Part shown: positions 45,515-53,618 of the stretch, one piece after another
Layout: the number at the start of each line of letters is the position of its first letter
Numbering within the stretch: position 1 is the stretch's first letter
Assembly (NCBI GenBank): GCA_963745955.1
Contig: CAVUZI010000008.1
Location: 682,001-746,000 of the forward strand
DNA from: Bog-756 sp963745955
GTDB taxonomy: Bacteria; Actinomycetota; Acidimicrobiia; Acidimicrobiales; RAAP-2
Length of the DNA: 64,000 nucleotides
Direction: 5' to 3'
Position numbers and translations under genes: made by a program
Notes under the pieces: generated by a model
Databases searched by the model: none
Told to the model about the DNA's origin: nothing
What the model saw: only the letters and a program-made list of their open reading frames with translations

Positions 45515-45562
45515 TGTCCCTCGACATACGCGACGCTTTGCATCGCTACGCTCGGGATGACA
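45515..45562. repeat. Dispersed GCTCGGGATGACA-type element, copy 3
   Basis: TGTCCCTCGAC (45515-45525) and GCTACGCTCGGGATGACA (45545-45562), placed inside the rplJ leader between the L10-binding domain and the terminator. A further hairpin GAGGGC-GCC-GCCCTC follows. Confidence 0.8.
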
Positions 45563-45590
45563 ATAGAGGGCGCCGCCCTCCATAATCGTG

Positions 45591-45621
45591 ACGCCTCGCA
45601 GATGTCTGCGGAGGCGTTTTT
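45591..45621 (+). terminator. Leader terminator of rplJ
   Basis: ACGCCTC GCAG-ATGT-CTGC G GAGGCGT followed by TTTTT, 50 bases upstream of rplJ. Together with the L10 leader it forms a plausible attenuator. Confidence 0.85.
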
Positions 45622-45670
45622 CATTTACCGCTACCGCGGTTACACGCGGGCGATAAGGAACCTCGACCAT

Positions 45671-46195
45671 ATGCCAACCGCAAAAAAAGAAGCGACGATC
45701 GAAGAGCTGCGCGAGCGCATCGCAAAGTCGCCGAATCTATTTTTTACCGACTACGTCGGCCTCACCGTCGAGGAGATCACCAAGCTCCGCGGCGAGCTGC
45801 GCAAGGACGGCACGACCTACACGGTCGTCAAGAACACGCTGTTCAAGCGCGCTGCAGGCGACGAGCTTGCCGCGAAGGTCGAGCAATTTCTGGCGGGGCC
45901 GACGGCGGTCGTTTTCGGTGGCGCCGATCCGGTTGCGCCCGCCAAAGCACTCAAGCAGTTTTCCGACGCGACGAAGCCCGTAACGGTCAAAGCCGCGTAT
46001 CTCGACGGACAGCTCGTCGATGCGAAGCAAGTTGCGACGCTCGCGTCCTTGCCGTCGAAAATCGAGCTTCTTGCGAAGCTCGTTGGTTCTCTCGCCAGCC
46101 CAATGCGTGGTCTCGTCACCGTTCTCTCAGGCAATCAAAGCGGTCTCGTGCGCGTCCTCAATGCAATTCGCGAGAAAAAATCCGCAGCGGCCTAG
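45671..46195 (+). CDS. rplJ: 50S ribosomal protein L10
   Basis: 174 residues from ATG 45671. The N-terminal domain (KKEATIEELRERIAKSPNLFFTDYVGLTVEEITKLRGELRKDGTTYTVVKNTLFKRAA) is diagnostic; the C-terminal helix that binds L7/L12 dimers is present (GLVRVLNAIREKK). It forms the stalk base on the large subunit. Longer upstream frames run through the leader RNA and are not translated. In most bacteria rplKA precede and rpoBC follow; here neither does. Confidence 0.96.
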   Translation: MPTAKKEATIEELRERIAKSPNLFFTDYVGLTVEEITKLRGELRKDGTTYTVVKNTLFKRAAGDELAAKVEQFLAGPTAVVFGGADPVAPAKALKQFSDATKPVTVKAAYLDGQLVDAKQVATLASLPSKIELLAKLVGSLASPMRGLVTVLSGNQSGLVRVLNAIREKKSAAA

Positions 46196-46213
46196 TTCAC
46201 AAGGAGCATCATC

Positions 46214-46588
46214 ATGGCAGTAGCCGAAATCATCAATCAAATCGACACCCTTACCGTTCTCGAGCTTGCGGATCTCGTGAAGCAGCTTGAAGAGAAATAC
46301 GGCGTGAGCGCAGCCGCACCGGTTGCCATGGTCGCAGCCGGACCAGCAGGCGCAGCGGCGGCAGCCCCGGAGGCCAAGACCGAATTCGACGCAATTCTCA
46401 CCGAAGTCGGCGCCGAAAAGATCAAGGTCATCAAAGCGGTTCGCGAAGTTACCAGCCTCGGTCTGACCGAAGCGAAATCGTTCGTCGAGAGCGCGCCCAA
46501 GCCCATCAAGACCGGCATTCCTATGGACGAGGCCGAGAAGATCAAGGCCAAGCTCGAAGAAGTCGGCGCGAAAGTCGAAATCAAATAA
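46214..46588 (+). CDS. rplL: 50S ribosomal protein L7/L12
   Basis: 124 residues from ATG 46214, ribosome site AAGGAG. N-terminal dimer domain (INQIDTLTVLELADLVKQLEEKYGV), Ala/Pro/Gly hinge, and the factor-binding C domain EFDAILTEVGAEKIKVIKAVREVTSLGLTEAKSFVESAPKPIK. It recruits translation GTPases to the ribosome. Eighteen bases after rplJ, same operon, followed by a terminator. Confidence 0.97.
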   Translation: MAVAEIINQIDTLTVLELADLVKQLEEKYGVSAAAPVAMVAAGPAGAAAAAPEAKTEFDAILTEVGAEKIKVIKAVREVTSLGLTEAKSFVESAPKPIKTGIPMDEAEKIKAKLEEVGAKVEIK

Positions 46589-46613
46589 AGTAGCGCAAGC
46601 GAGCGCACTTTTT
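46589..46613 (+). terminator. Terminator after rplL
   Basis: AGTAGCGC-AAGCGA-GCGCACT with one bulged A, followed by TTTTT, directly after the rplL stop. Confidence 0.7.
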
Positions 46614-46639
46614 GCCAAGTAATCGGGGCGTGTGGACCG

Positions 46640-46645
46640 TATAAT
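46640..46645 (+). promoter_or_regulatory. Perfect TATAAT box before the AraC gene
   Basis: TATAAT at 46640-46645 places transcription start at about 46,652-46,653, the ATG used by the AraC gene. No good -35 element is visible at normal distance (TTGCCA lies 22 bases upstream). Confidence 0.55.
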
Positions 46646-46652
46646 GCGGGCT

Positions 46653-47489
46653 ATGCGCCCCGATCCGTTTACGGTCGCGTTGCGCCCCAATGAGCGATTG
46701 CAGTATTGGCGCCGCCGTGATCTCGGCGACGCGACGCTCATGCGAGCGCGCTACGGACCGTTTACCTGGGAGAAACACGTCCACGACGAGCAGGTCATCG
46801 TTGTTTCGGAAGGCGGAGCCGGCGAAGTCAATACGCATCGCGGCAGCGATGTGGGCGGCCCTGGTTCGATTTGGGCGTTCATGCCCGGCGAATATCATTT
46901 CGGACGAGTCGAAGACGGCGGCCGTTGGGACTATTGCGCGCTGTATCTCGACGATCCAGTACTCGAGCGTTTAGGCGAGCAGCTCGGGTATGGCGAGAAC
47001 GCGCGATTGCTCGTTCGGCCCGGCCTACATCAGGATCCCGAACTTGCGTCGATCCTGTTGCGCGCTCATACGTTGCGAAGCGATTTCGCGGCTGAAGAAG
47101 TCGCGTGGTCCGACGCACTCGATCTGCTCTTCACGCGATACGGCGATCCGCGCCCGAGCAAGCATTCTGCATCCATTGGTTCAGCCGGGTTGAACCTTGC
47201 ACGCGAATACATCGCGGAGCACTTTCGCGATGACATCTGCGTCGACGATCTCGCCGGACTTGCGAACGTAAGCCGCTTCCATTTCATCCGCGCGTTTCGC
47301 GAGGCATTTGGGCTGCCGCCGCATGCGTACATCAATCAGGTTCGTCTGCAGCGCGCGCGCAAGCTTTTGCTCGCCGGTCAGAGCGTCGCTGTCGCGGCCA
47401 CAGAGAGCGGATTCTACGATCAGAGCCGGCTCAGCCATCTCTTCAAGCGAGCTTACGGCGTGACACCCGCGCGGTACGCGCACCTTTAG
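46653..47489 (+). CDS. AraC-family transcriptional regulator with cupin-type sensor domain
   Basis: 278 residues from ATG 46653; a GTG 21 bases upstream would place the TATAAT inside the gene and is less likely. The N-terminal cupin-like domain (FTWEKHVHDEQVIVVSEGGAGEVNTHRG, IWAFMPGEYHFGRVEDGG) senses a small ligand. The C-terminal domain has two helix-turn-helix units (ICVDDLAGLANVSRFHFIRAFREAFGLPPHAYINQVRLQRARKLL and VAVAATESGFYDQSRLSHLFKRAYGVTPARYAHL). Eight bases separate it from the broken BCAT gene, which it may control. Confidence 0.9.
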   Translation: MRPDPFTVALRPNERLQYWRRRDLGDATLMRARYGPFTWEKHVHDEQVIVVSEGGAGEVNTHRGSDVGGPGSIWAFMPGEYHFGRVEDGGRWDYCALYLDDPVLERLGEQLGYGENARLLVRPGLHQDPELASILLRAHTLRSDFAAEEVAWSDALDLLFTRYGDPRPSKHSASIGSAGLNLAREYIAEHFRDDICVDDLAGLANVSRFHFIRAFREAFGLPPHAYINQVRLQRARKLLLAGQSVAVAATESGFYDQSRLSHLFKRAYGVTPARYAHL

Positions 47490-47497
47490 AGGATTCC

Positions 47498-48275
47498 ATG
47501 CAATTCCCTTACGTCTTCGTCGACGGCGAATTTGTGACACTCGATCGGGCGCGGGTTAGCGTTCACACCAACGCGCTCGCCTACGGAACCGGCACGTTCG
47601 AAGGTATTCGCGCATTTTGGGATGGTGGCACAATGGCGATGCTCGCGGTAGTCGAGCACTACGAACGGATGCATCGCTCGACTCGCATCCTCGGCCTCAA
47701 TCTCGCGTATTCGATGGACGAGCTGGTTGACGCCTCGACTCGTCTCTTGCAAAAGAACGAGGTGCGCGAGGACGCCTATCTGCGACCGCTGCTCGTACTA
47801 GGGAGCGAGACACTCCAGGTACGCACGCACGATCTACAGTGTCGGCTGTCGATCGCAATCACGTCAATGGACCTGAACTACATCAACCCGAAAGGCGTAC
47901 GTTGCATGGTGAGCAGCTGGCGCCGGACGCCGGACATGGCATTGCCGAATCGGGCAAAAGTAACCGGCGGCTACATTGGTCCGGCGATGGCAAAATCGGA
48001 AGCGCTACGTTGCGGGGCAGATGAGGCGATCATTAATCATTGAGCGCAGCATCGACCGTTCCGAGCTGTACGCCGCGGACGAGATTCTTTTGTGTGGAAC
48101 GGCGGCGCTTGTGGTCCCGGTGATCGACGTCGACGGACGGGCCTTCGGCGGCGGCGCCGCCGGGGAACGGACGCTGATGCTGCAGCAAACCCTCCTTGCT
48201 ATCGCACGCCGCCACGACGTGCGGCACGGGGAGTGGATGACGCACGTCCCTGCCGGCGGATTGAGCTCGTCGTGA
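47498..48275 (+). pseudogene. ilvE: Branched-chain aminotransferase-like gene with an internal deletion
   Basis: The first 179 residues are a normal fold-IV aminotransferase: ALAYGTGTFEGIRAFWDGG, YLRPLLVLGS, and the PLP-lysine region LPNRAKVTGGYIGPAMAKSEALRCGADEAII. The frame then stops at CAT TGA. One base over, the sequence continues ERSIDRSELYAADEILLCGTAALVVPVIDVDGRAFGGG, the normal C-terminal part. About 55 residues between the two, including the GSGEN phosphate-binding segment, are missing. ATCATT occurs twice at the junction. Unlike the simple frameshifts elsewhere this cannot be repaired by one base. A second, nearly complete copy lies at 51322-52264. Confidence 0.8.
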
Positions 48276-48985
48276 TATACCGCTGCCACATCGATCCCGG
48301 AAAATACGAGTTCGAGAGCGACGTGCTCAAGGCGGAAGACGGGAGGATCGTTCTTGCGGAATCGTGGCTGCATCCCGGCGGCGGCGGTCAGCCGGCGGAT
48401 CTCGCGGTCATCCGAGGTGCGTTCGGAGCCGCGACCATTACGGGTGTCGCAACCGAAGGCGACGATGTGTGGCATCTGGTCGACGCGCCCGTTCCCGCCG
48501 GCGAGCGCGTGAGGGTGACGATCGACCGCGCGCATCGCGACGTTATCGCGCAGCTCCATACCGATACACACATTCTCAACGCGCTCGTGTTCCAGGAATT
48601 CGACGGTGCGCTGGTCTCGGGTGCAAAGATCTCATCCGACGGAACCGCGCATATGGATTTCGATCTGCCGGAAGTCGACAACGATCGTCTGCGGGCGCTC
48701 GAAGGCCCGATCAACGAAGCAATCCGCTCGGGCCTTCCGGTGCGCGCGACGTACGTGACGATGCAAGAAGCTTCTCGCACCAAAGGGTTAATTCGGAGCC
48801 TTTCGGTTTCTCCGCCGCCGACTGAAGACGGACGCTTTCGCGTGATCGAGATCGTGGATCTGGATCGTCAAGCCTGCGGTGGGACGCATCTTTCGGCGAC
48901 GAACGAGTCACGTCCCATTTCCATCATCAAAGTCGACAACAAGGGACGTCGTAACCGCCGCGTCAAGATTGCGCTGGTCTCATGA
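48272..48985 (+). CDS. alaX: Alanyl-tRNA editing protein AlaX
   Basis: 237 residues from GTG 48272 (GTGA overlap with the preceding gene). The editing-domain zinc ligands are complete: H96 and H100 in LHTDTHILNAL, C202 and H206 in QACGGTHLS. PGGGGQPADLAVI is the usual entrance motif. Free-standing AlaX proteins hydrolyse Ser- or Gly-tRNA(Ala) made by mistake. It is placed between an aminotransferase and a YCII gene, whose links to it are unclear. Confidence 0.93.
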   Translation: MIYRCHIDPGKYEFESDVLKAEDGRIVLAESWLHPGGGGQPADLAVIRGAFGAATITGVATEGDDVWHLVDAPVPAGERVRVTIDRAHRDVIAQLHTDTHILNALVFQEFDGALVSGAKISSDGTAHMDFDLPEVDNDRLRALEGPINEAIRSGLPVRATYVTMQEASRTKGLIRSLSVSPPPTEDGRFRVIEIVDLDRQACGGTHLSATNESRPISIIKVDNKGRRNRRVKIALVS

Positions 48986-49272
48986 AGTACTTTTTGCTGT
49001 TCTACGAAGTCGTCGATGAGTTCGCCAAAAGGCGCGAGCCGTACCGTCCGAAGCATTTGGGACTCGTCGATGATGCGCATAAGCGCGGCGAGCTCTTGCT
49101 TGCGGGGGCGTACGGTGATCCTCCGAGCGGCGCGGCGTTGCTCTTTCGAGCCGAATCGGCCGATGCGGTGCGAGCGTTTGCTGAAGCCGATCCCTATGTC
49201 ACCAGTGGACTCGTGGCGCGCTGGAGCGTTCATCCGTGGCACGTCGTGATCGGAGAAGGCTCCTCGCGCTAA
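48982..49272 (+). CDS. YCII-domain protein
   Basis: 96 residues from ATG 48982 (ATGA overlap with alaX). MKYFLLFYEVVDEFAKRREPYRPKHLGLVDDAHKRGELLLAGAYGDPPSGAALLFRAES fits the YCII/EthD-like ferredoxin fold family, with the typical His (RPKHLGLV) and the Asp of AFAEADPYV. Small enzymes or binding proteins of unknown substrate. Cotranslated with alaX. Confidence 0.88.
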   Translation: MKYFLLFYEVVDEFAKRREPYRPKHLGLVDDAHKRGELLLAGAYGDPPSGAALLFRAESADAVRAFAEADPYVTSGLVARWSVHPWHVVIGEGSSR

Positions 49273-49293
49273 GCCGCTCGAACCTCCGGACGG

Positions 49294-51309
49294 TTGAGGG
49301 TTCTACACGCTCTAGCAATCGTGGCGTTGATCGGCCTTTGCATTCCGGCGCGACTGCTGGCGTCGGTGCTCAACACGGCAAATCTCGATCGTACCTGTCC
49401 GGCGTGCAGCAATTTCTATCAGTTCGCGAACGGCGGATGGATCGCTCGCCATCCGATTCCCTCTGACAGCTCGACCGTCACCGCCTTCGACGAGCTCTCG
49501 GCGCGCAATCTCTTGATCGCACACGATGTCCTCGAGGAAGCTTCGCACGATCCGATGGCCTTCGGCGACCGGCAGCGGATCGGAGACTTCTACGCGGCAT
49601 GCATGAACACGTCGGCCGTCGAGCGCGCCGGCATTGCGCCGCTCGCGCCGCTGTTCTCGCGGATCGCAGCGGCGAATGATCTGCCGTCACTGCTCGACGC
49701 GATCGTCCAGCTTCACCGCCGCGACATCGACGCGTTTTGGGAAGCGACCGCAGCGATCGATGCCAAAAACAGTGCGCGCGAGATTACGATCATTCTCCCT
49801 GCGGATCTCTCGCTTCCCGACCGCGACTACTATACACGCGACGACGAAAAGTCCGTCCGGCTCCGGGCCAAGTTCGTGCAGCACGTCGAAACCATGCTGG
49901 AGCTCATGGGCGACGACCGTGGACGCGCTGCGCTCGAAGCCCAAACCGTGCTCAAAATAGAATCGGCGATGGCTCGCGCGCAGCTCACCAATGTGGAGCG
50001 GCGCAATCCGGAGAATACGTATCACCGCATCACGCGCGCCCAGCTCGCGCTTGTCGCGCCGCACATCGACTGGAGTCGTTATTTTACGGCGCGCGCCTTT
50101 CCGGCTTTCGATCAGCTCAACGTGTCGCAGATCGGGTATGTGCAAGCGCTGGATGCGCTCTTGGCTACCACACCGATCGAGGAGCTGAAGACGTATCTGC
50201 GCTGGCGCGTCTTGACCTCGTATGCGCCGTGGCTCCCGAAGCGCTTCGTCGACGAAGACTTCGCGTTCGAGTCAGAGCTCAGTGGCGTGAAGCAGCAGCC
50301 GTATCGTATCGAGCGCTGTATCAATCTGATCGACGCCGAAATGGGCGACGCCCTCGGTCGCGCTTGGGTCGCGCGAGCGTTTCCGCCTCAAGCCAAGGCA
50401 CGCGCGGAAGCAATGGTCGCCAATATCGTCGCGGCGTTGCGCGAGGATATCCGAACCCTTCCCTGGATGAGCGATGAAACGCGCCGTGCCGCGCTGGCGA
50501 AGCTGGCAAGGATCGGGCTCAAGATCGGTTATCCGGATCGTTGGCGCGATTACTCGGGCGTGGTTATCGATCGCGGCTGGTTGATCGATGATATCGAGCG
50601 CGCGGATATCTTCGATACGGCACTGGACGTCGCAAAAATCGGCAAGCCCGTCGACCGCGGTGAGTTCGAAATGACGCCGCAAACCGTGAACGCCTACTAC
50701 TCGCCGCAGCGAAACGAAATCGTCTTTCCGGCCGGCGTCTTACAACCGCCGTTCTTCGATTTTCATCCGGGTTCCGACGATGCAATGAACTACGGAAGTG
50801 TGGGCGCGGTCATCGGACACGAGCTCACCCACGGGTTCGATGACGAGGGCCGGAAGTATGACGAAAACGGTAACCTTCGCGATTGGTGGACGCCGCAAGA
50901 TGCAGCCGGATTTACGATTCGCGCACAGTGCTTCATCGACGAGTACTCGAACTTTTCAGTCGGCGATCTGAAGCTCAACGGGCAGCTCGTCGAGGGTGAG
51001 GCCATCGCCGATCTTGGCGGACTGACGATCGCGTATCGCGCGTTCGAACGCGCGCAAGCCTCGGAGCCGCGTCAGGTGATCGACGGATTCACGCCCGAAC
51101 AGCGTTTCTTTCTCGGCTTCGCGCACGTGTGGGCGGGGCAGACGCGGCCGGAATCTTCACGTACGCGGGCGCTGAACGATCCGCACCCACCGGATTTCTT
51201 CCGCGTTAACGGCACGGTTCAGAATATGCCGGAGTTCGCTGCGGCCTTCGGCTGTAAGGCCACCGACGCGATGACAACATCACCCCAGCAGCGGTGTGGC
51301 CTGTGGTAG
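49294..51309 (+). CDS. M13 family (neprilysin-like) metallopeptidase
   Basis: 671 residues from TTG 49294. A signal peptide (VLHALAIVALIGLCIPARLLA) precedes LNTANLDRTCPACSNFYQFANGGW, the usual M13 start. Zinc site: HELTH in VGAVIGHELTHGFDDEGRKYD, third ligand in VEGEAIADLGGLTIAYRAF. NAYYSPQRNEIVFPAGVLQPPFFD and the C-terminal RCGLW complete the family pattern. It is probably exported and degrades oligopeptides. A second M13 peptidase lies at 61455-63515 with about the same layout. Confidence 0.93.
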   Translation: MRVLHALAIVALIGLCIPARLLASVLNTANLDRTCPACSNFYQFANGGWIARHPIPSDSSTVTAFDELSARNLLIAHDVLEEASHDPMAFGDRQRIGDFYAACMNTSAVERAGIAPLAPLFSRIAAANDLPSLLDAIVQLHRRDIDAFWEATAAIDAKNSAREITIILPADLSLPDRDYYTRDDEKSVRLRAKFVQHVETMLELMGDDRGRAALEAQTVLKIESAMARAQLTNVERRNPENTYHRITRAQLALVAPHIDWSRYFTARAFPAFDQLNVSQIGYVQALDALLATTPIEELKTYLRWRVLTSYAPWLPKRFVDEDFAFESELSGVKQQPYRIERCINLIDAEMGDALGRAWVARAFPPQAKARAEAMVANIVAALREDIRTLPWMSDETRRAALAKLARIGLKIGYPDRWRDYSGVVIDRGWLIDDIERADIFDTALDVAKIGKPVDRGEFEMTPQTVNAYYSPQRNEIVFPAGVLQPPFFDFHPGSDDAMNYGSVGAVIGHELTHGFDDEGRKYDENGNLRDWWTPQDAAGFTIRAQCFIDEYSNFSVGDLKLNGQLVEGEAIADLGGLTIAYRAFERAQASEPRQVIDGFTPEQRFFLGFAHVWAGQTRPESSRTRALNDPHPPDFFRVNGTVQNMPEFAAAFGCKATDAMTTSPQQRCGLW

Positions 51310-51321
51310 CAGTGACGAGAG

Positions 51322-52264
51322 TTAGACGGGTGTTACCCAGTCCTTATGCTTAGGATCTTCGCCTCTAGTTGCGCGGCGATATGCAGCATGGAGTTGTTCC
51401 GTGATCGGACGGCTGCGCGGATAGACATGATCGTCGACTAACGCGACACCCACGAGCTCGGCAGCGGTTCCGGTCAGAAAAACCTCATCCGCGGCAAGGA
51501 GCTGCTCTTTGGTAATCGGACCGATGTCGACCGTTAAGCCGGCATCTTGTGCGAGCGTAATCGCGCTGCGGCGCGTGATGCCGTCGAGGATATCTTCGCT
51601 GGTGGGATTCGTTCTGAGTCGTCCGCTCTTGATCAGGAAGATGTTCTCGCCGGTTCCCTCGGCGACGTTGCCGCGATCGTTGAGCAGCAGCGCTTCATCG
51701 AAGCCGCGTTGCATTGCGTCGTGCAAGGCGCGAATCGAATTCATGTAATGTCCGCTGCCTTTGGCCAGGGACGACATCGCTTTCGACGGCGTTTTCATCA
51801 CGGGTGAAATCGTCAGGCGGCATCCGGCTTCGCCGCCGGGAGCGATCGTACCGGAGAAGCCGCGCACCGCGATCATGACGTGGACCGCGTTCTTCTGAAA
51901 GAGCGGTGCAAGCGCGAACTTTCCTTCGCCGAAGAAGACCAGCGGACGGATGTAGGTCGCCTTGTGTGCCGCTCGCGCGGACGGTCTCGACCGTCGCGCG
52001 GCAGATCTCATCAACCGACTGCGTGATCTTCAGACCGTACTCGTCCGCCGAGCTGAAAAGGCGCTCGATATGTTCGCGCAGGCGGAAGACTGCCGAACCG
52101 GTCGCGGTCTCGTAGGAGCGAATCCCCTCGAAGACGCCGCTCCCGTAGTGCAGCGCATGCGCGTAGGGATCGATGACGATTTCTCGCTGCTGGACCAGGC
52201 GTCCATCGTACCAATAGGTGGTGTCGGTCGATTCGATCGAGGGAGGAGCGAGCGGGGAAGTCAT
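51322..52264 (-). CDS. ilvE: Branched-chain aminotransferase, one frameshift
   Basis: About 313 residues from ATG 52264 after removing one base near 51,965 (SGTQ/KATYIRPLVFFGEGK). Fold-IV PLP enzyme: HALHYGSGVFEGIRSYETATGSAVFRLREHIERLF, then the PLP-Lys segment SPVMKTPSKAMSSLAKGSGHYMNSIRALHDAMQRGFDEALLLN, GNVAEGTGENIFLI, ILDGITRRSAITLAQD and ADEVFLTGTAAELVGV. It transfers amino groups to or from branched-chain 2-oxo acids. Complete apart from the frameshift, in contrast to the copy at 47498. Divergent from the MobA-like gene. Confidence 0.9.
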
Positions 52265-52277
52265 ATTGGGAGGGATT

Positions 52278-52838
52278 ATGCGTGAGGCAACCTGCGTCGT
52301 CCTCGCTGCCGGACTCGGCACGCGAATGGGCGGTGACAAGCTCGCAAAGCCATTCGGTGAGGGGACGATCTTGGATGCGGTCCTTGCCGCGTGCGCGACG
52401 TTTCCAACCCTCGTGGTTGCATCGCCCACGCTGAAGCTCGAGCTGCTTGCGCCCAACGTCCGGGTTCTCCTGAACGACGAGCCCGACCGCGGCATGGCGC
52501 ACTCGTTACGCTTGGCGAACGCCGCCGTTTCCGCAGACGATCCGATTGCGGTGTTGCTCGGCGACAAACCGCTGGTGAGCGCCGAACTGGTGAAGCGCAT
52601 GATCGGCGAGCTCGGTGAGAACGACGTCGCCTATCCAGTGCACAAAGGTGCGCCCGGGCATCCGGTCGTGTTCTCGCCTTTTGCGCGCGCGCTGATTATC
52701 GCGTTACGAGACGGCGATACGATTCATATGGTTCGCGATCACGAAATGTTGATACGGCGTACCGTCGAGATCGATGACGCAGGCGCGTACGCCGACGTCG
52801 ATACGGAAGAAGATTACAAGCGATTACGCCCGCGCTGA
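52278..52838 (+). CDS. MobA/MocA-like nucleotidyltransferase
   Basis: 186 residues from ATG 52278, with GGGAGGG as ribosome site. CVVLAAGLGTRMGGDKLAKPFGEGTILDAVL is the NTP-transferase signature; VLLGDKPLVSAELVKRMI and GAPGHPVVFSPFARALI are typical of the molybdenum cofactor cytidylyl/guanylyltransferase type. No molybdenum enzyme or other cofactor gene is near. Its end overlaps the end of znuB by 15 bases, convergently. Confidence 0.88.
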   Translation: MREATCVVLAAGLGTRMGGDKLAKPFGEGTILDAVLAACATFPTLVVASPTLKLELLAPNVRVLLNDEPDRGMAHSLRLANAAVSADDPIAVLLGDKPLVSAELVKRMIGELGENDVAYPVHKGAPGHPVVFSPFARALIIALRDGDTIHMVRDHEMLIRRTVEIDDAGAYADVDTEEDYKRLRPR

Positions 52839-53618
52839 CGCGCGTGCAGTAAGCGAGAACAGATACACCGCGACGCTGAGCGAGACGATCCAGAAGCTGC
52901 TCGGCCAATCGGTATAGTACGCGAGCGTAATTCCGGCCCAGCTCTCCGCGAGCGCGAGCAGCGCCGAGAGCAGGATGCCGGATGCGACGGAGGCCGTGAA
53001 ACGCTGCGCCGCGGCTGCCGGCCCAACCAGGAGCGCGAACACCAAGAGCACGCCGACGATTTGCGCGGATGCGGCGGTCGTAAGTGCGACGACCGCAAGA
53101 AAGAGTACGCCATAGGTGCGCAGCGAGACGCCTTTGGCTTCTGCCAGATCGGGTTGCAGACTTGCGAAGAGCAGCGGCCGCGCGATGATCGCCATGACGG
53201 TCATGCTCACGAGCGCGAGCGCGAGCAGCGTCCAGACGGTGCGCACATCGACCGCGAGAACATTGCCGAAAAGTAGGGTCGTGGCTTGCGTCGCGTATGC
53301 GGTGAAGAAGCTCAAGAACAGCAGGCCTAGGCCGAGAGCGAATGCGAGCACGAGTCCGATCGCAACGTCGCGCTGCGTGAGTTTTTCGCCGAGAAGCCCC
53401 ATCCCGATACCGGCAAGCATCGTGACCAGCACGAGACCCCACAGCGGCGGGACACCGATGAGAACCGCGCCGGTGGCGCCGGTGAAGCCGACGTGCGAAA
53501 GCGCGTGTCCCGCAAACGTTTGTCCGCGCAGAACCAAGAAGTAGCCGACCGTTCCGGCCAGGAGCGAGACGATCGTCGCGGCTGCAAACGCATGCCGCAT
53601 GAAATCATACTCAAGCAT
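52824..53618 (-). CDS. znuB: Zinc/manganese ABC transporter permease
   Basis: 264 residues from ATG 53618, eight bases inside the end of znuC. About eight hydrophobic helices with family motifs RGQTFAGHALSHVGFTGATGAVLIGVPPLWGL, FFTAYATQATTLLFGNVLAV and AEAKGVSLRTYGVLFLAVVALTTAASAQIVGVLLVFALLVGPAAAA. It forms the channel of a metal-ion importer together with ZnuC and ZnuA. Longer upstream frames are the shadow of znuC. Confidence 0.92.
   Translation of the reverse strand: MLEYDFMRHAFAAATIVSLLAGTVGYFLVLRGQTFAGHALSHVGFTGATGAVLIGVPPLWGLVLVTMLAGIGMGLLGEKLTQRDVAIGLVLAFALGLGLLFLSFFTAYATQATTLLFGNVLAVDVRTVWTLLALALVSMTVMAIIARPLLFASLQPDLAEAKGVSLRTYGVLFLAVVALTTAASAQIVGVLLVFALLVGPAAAAQRFTASVASGILLSALLALAESWAGITLAYYTDWPSSFWIVSLSVAVYLFSLTARASARA

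Noticed and set aside
45071..45670. Minus-strand protein containing CHPERSDAKRRVCRGT-type residues
   Set aside because: It is a chance frame through the rplJ leader and the opposite side of GH15; such peptides are known artefacts of dispersed repeats.
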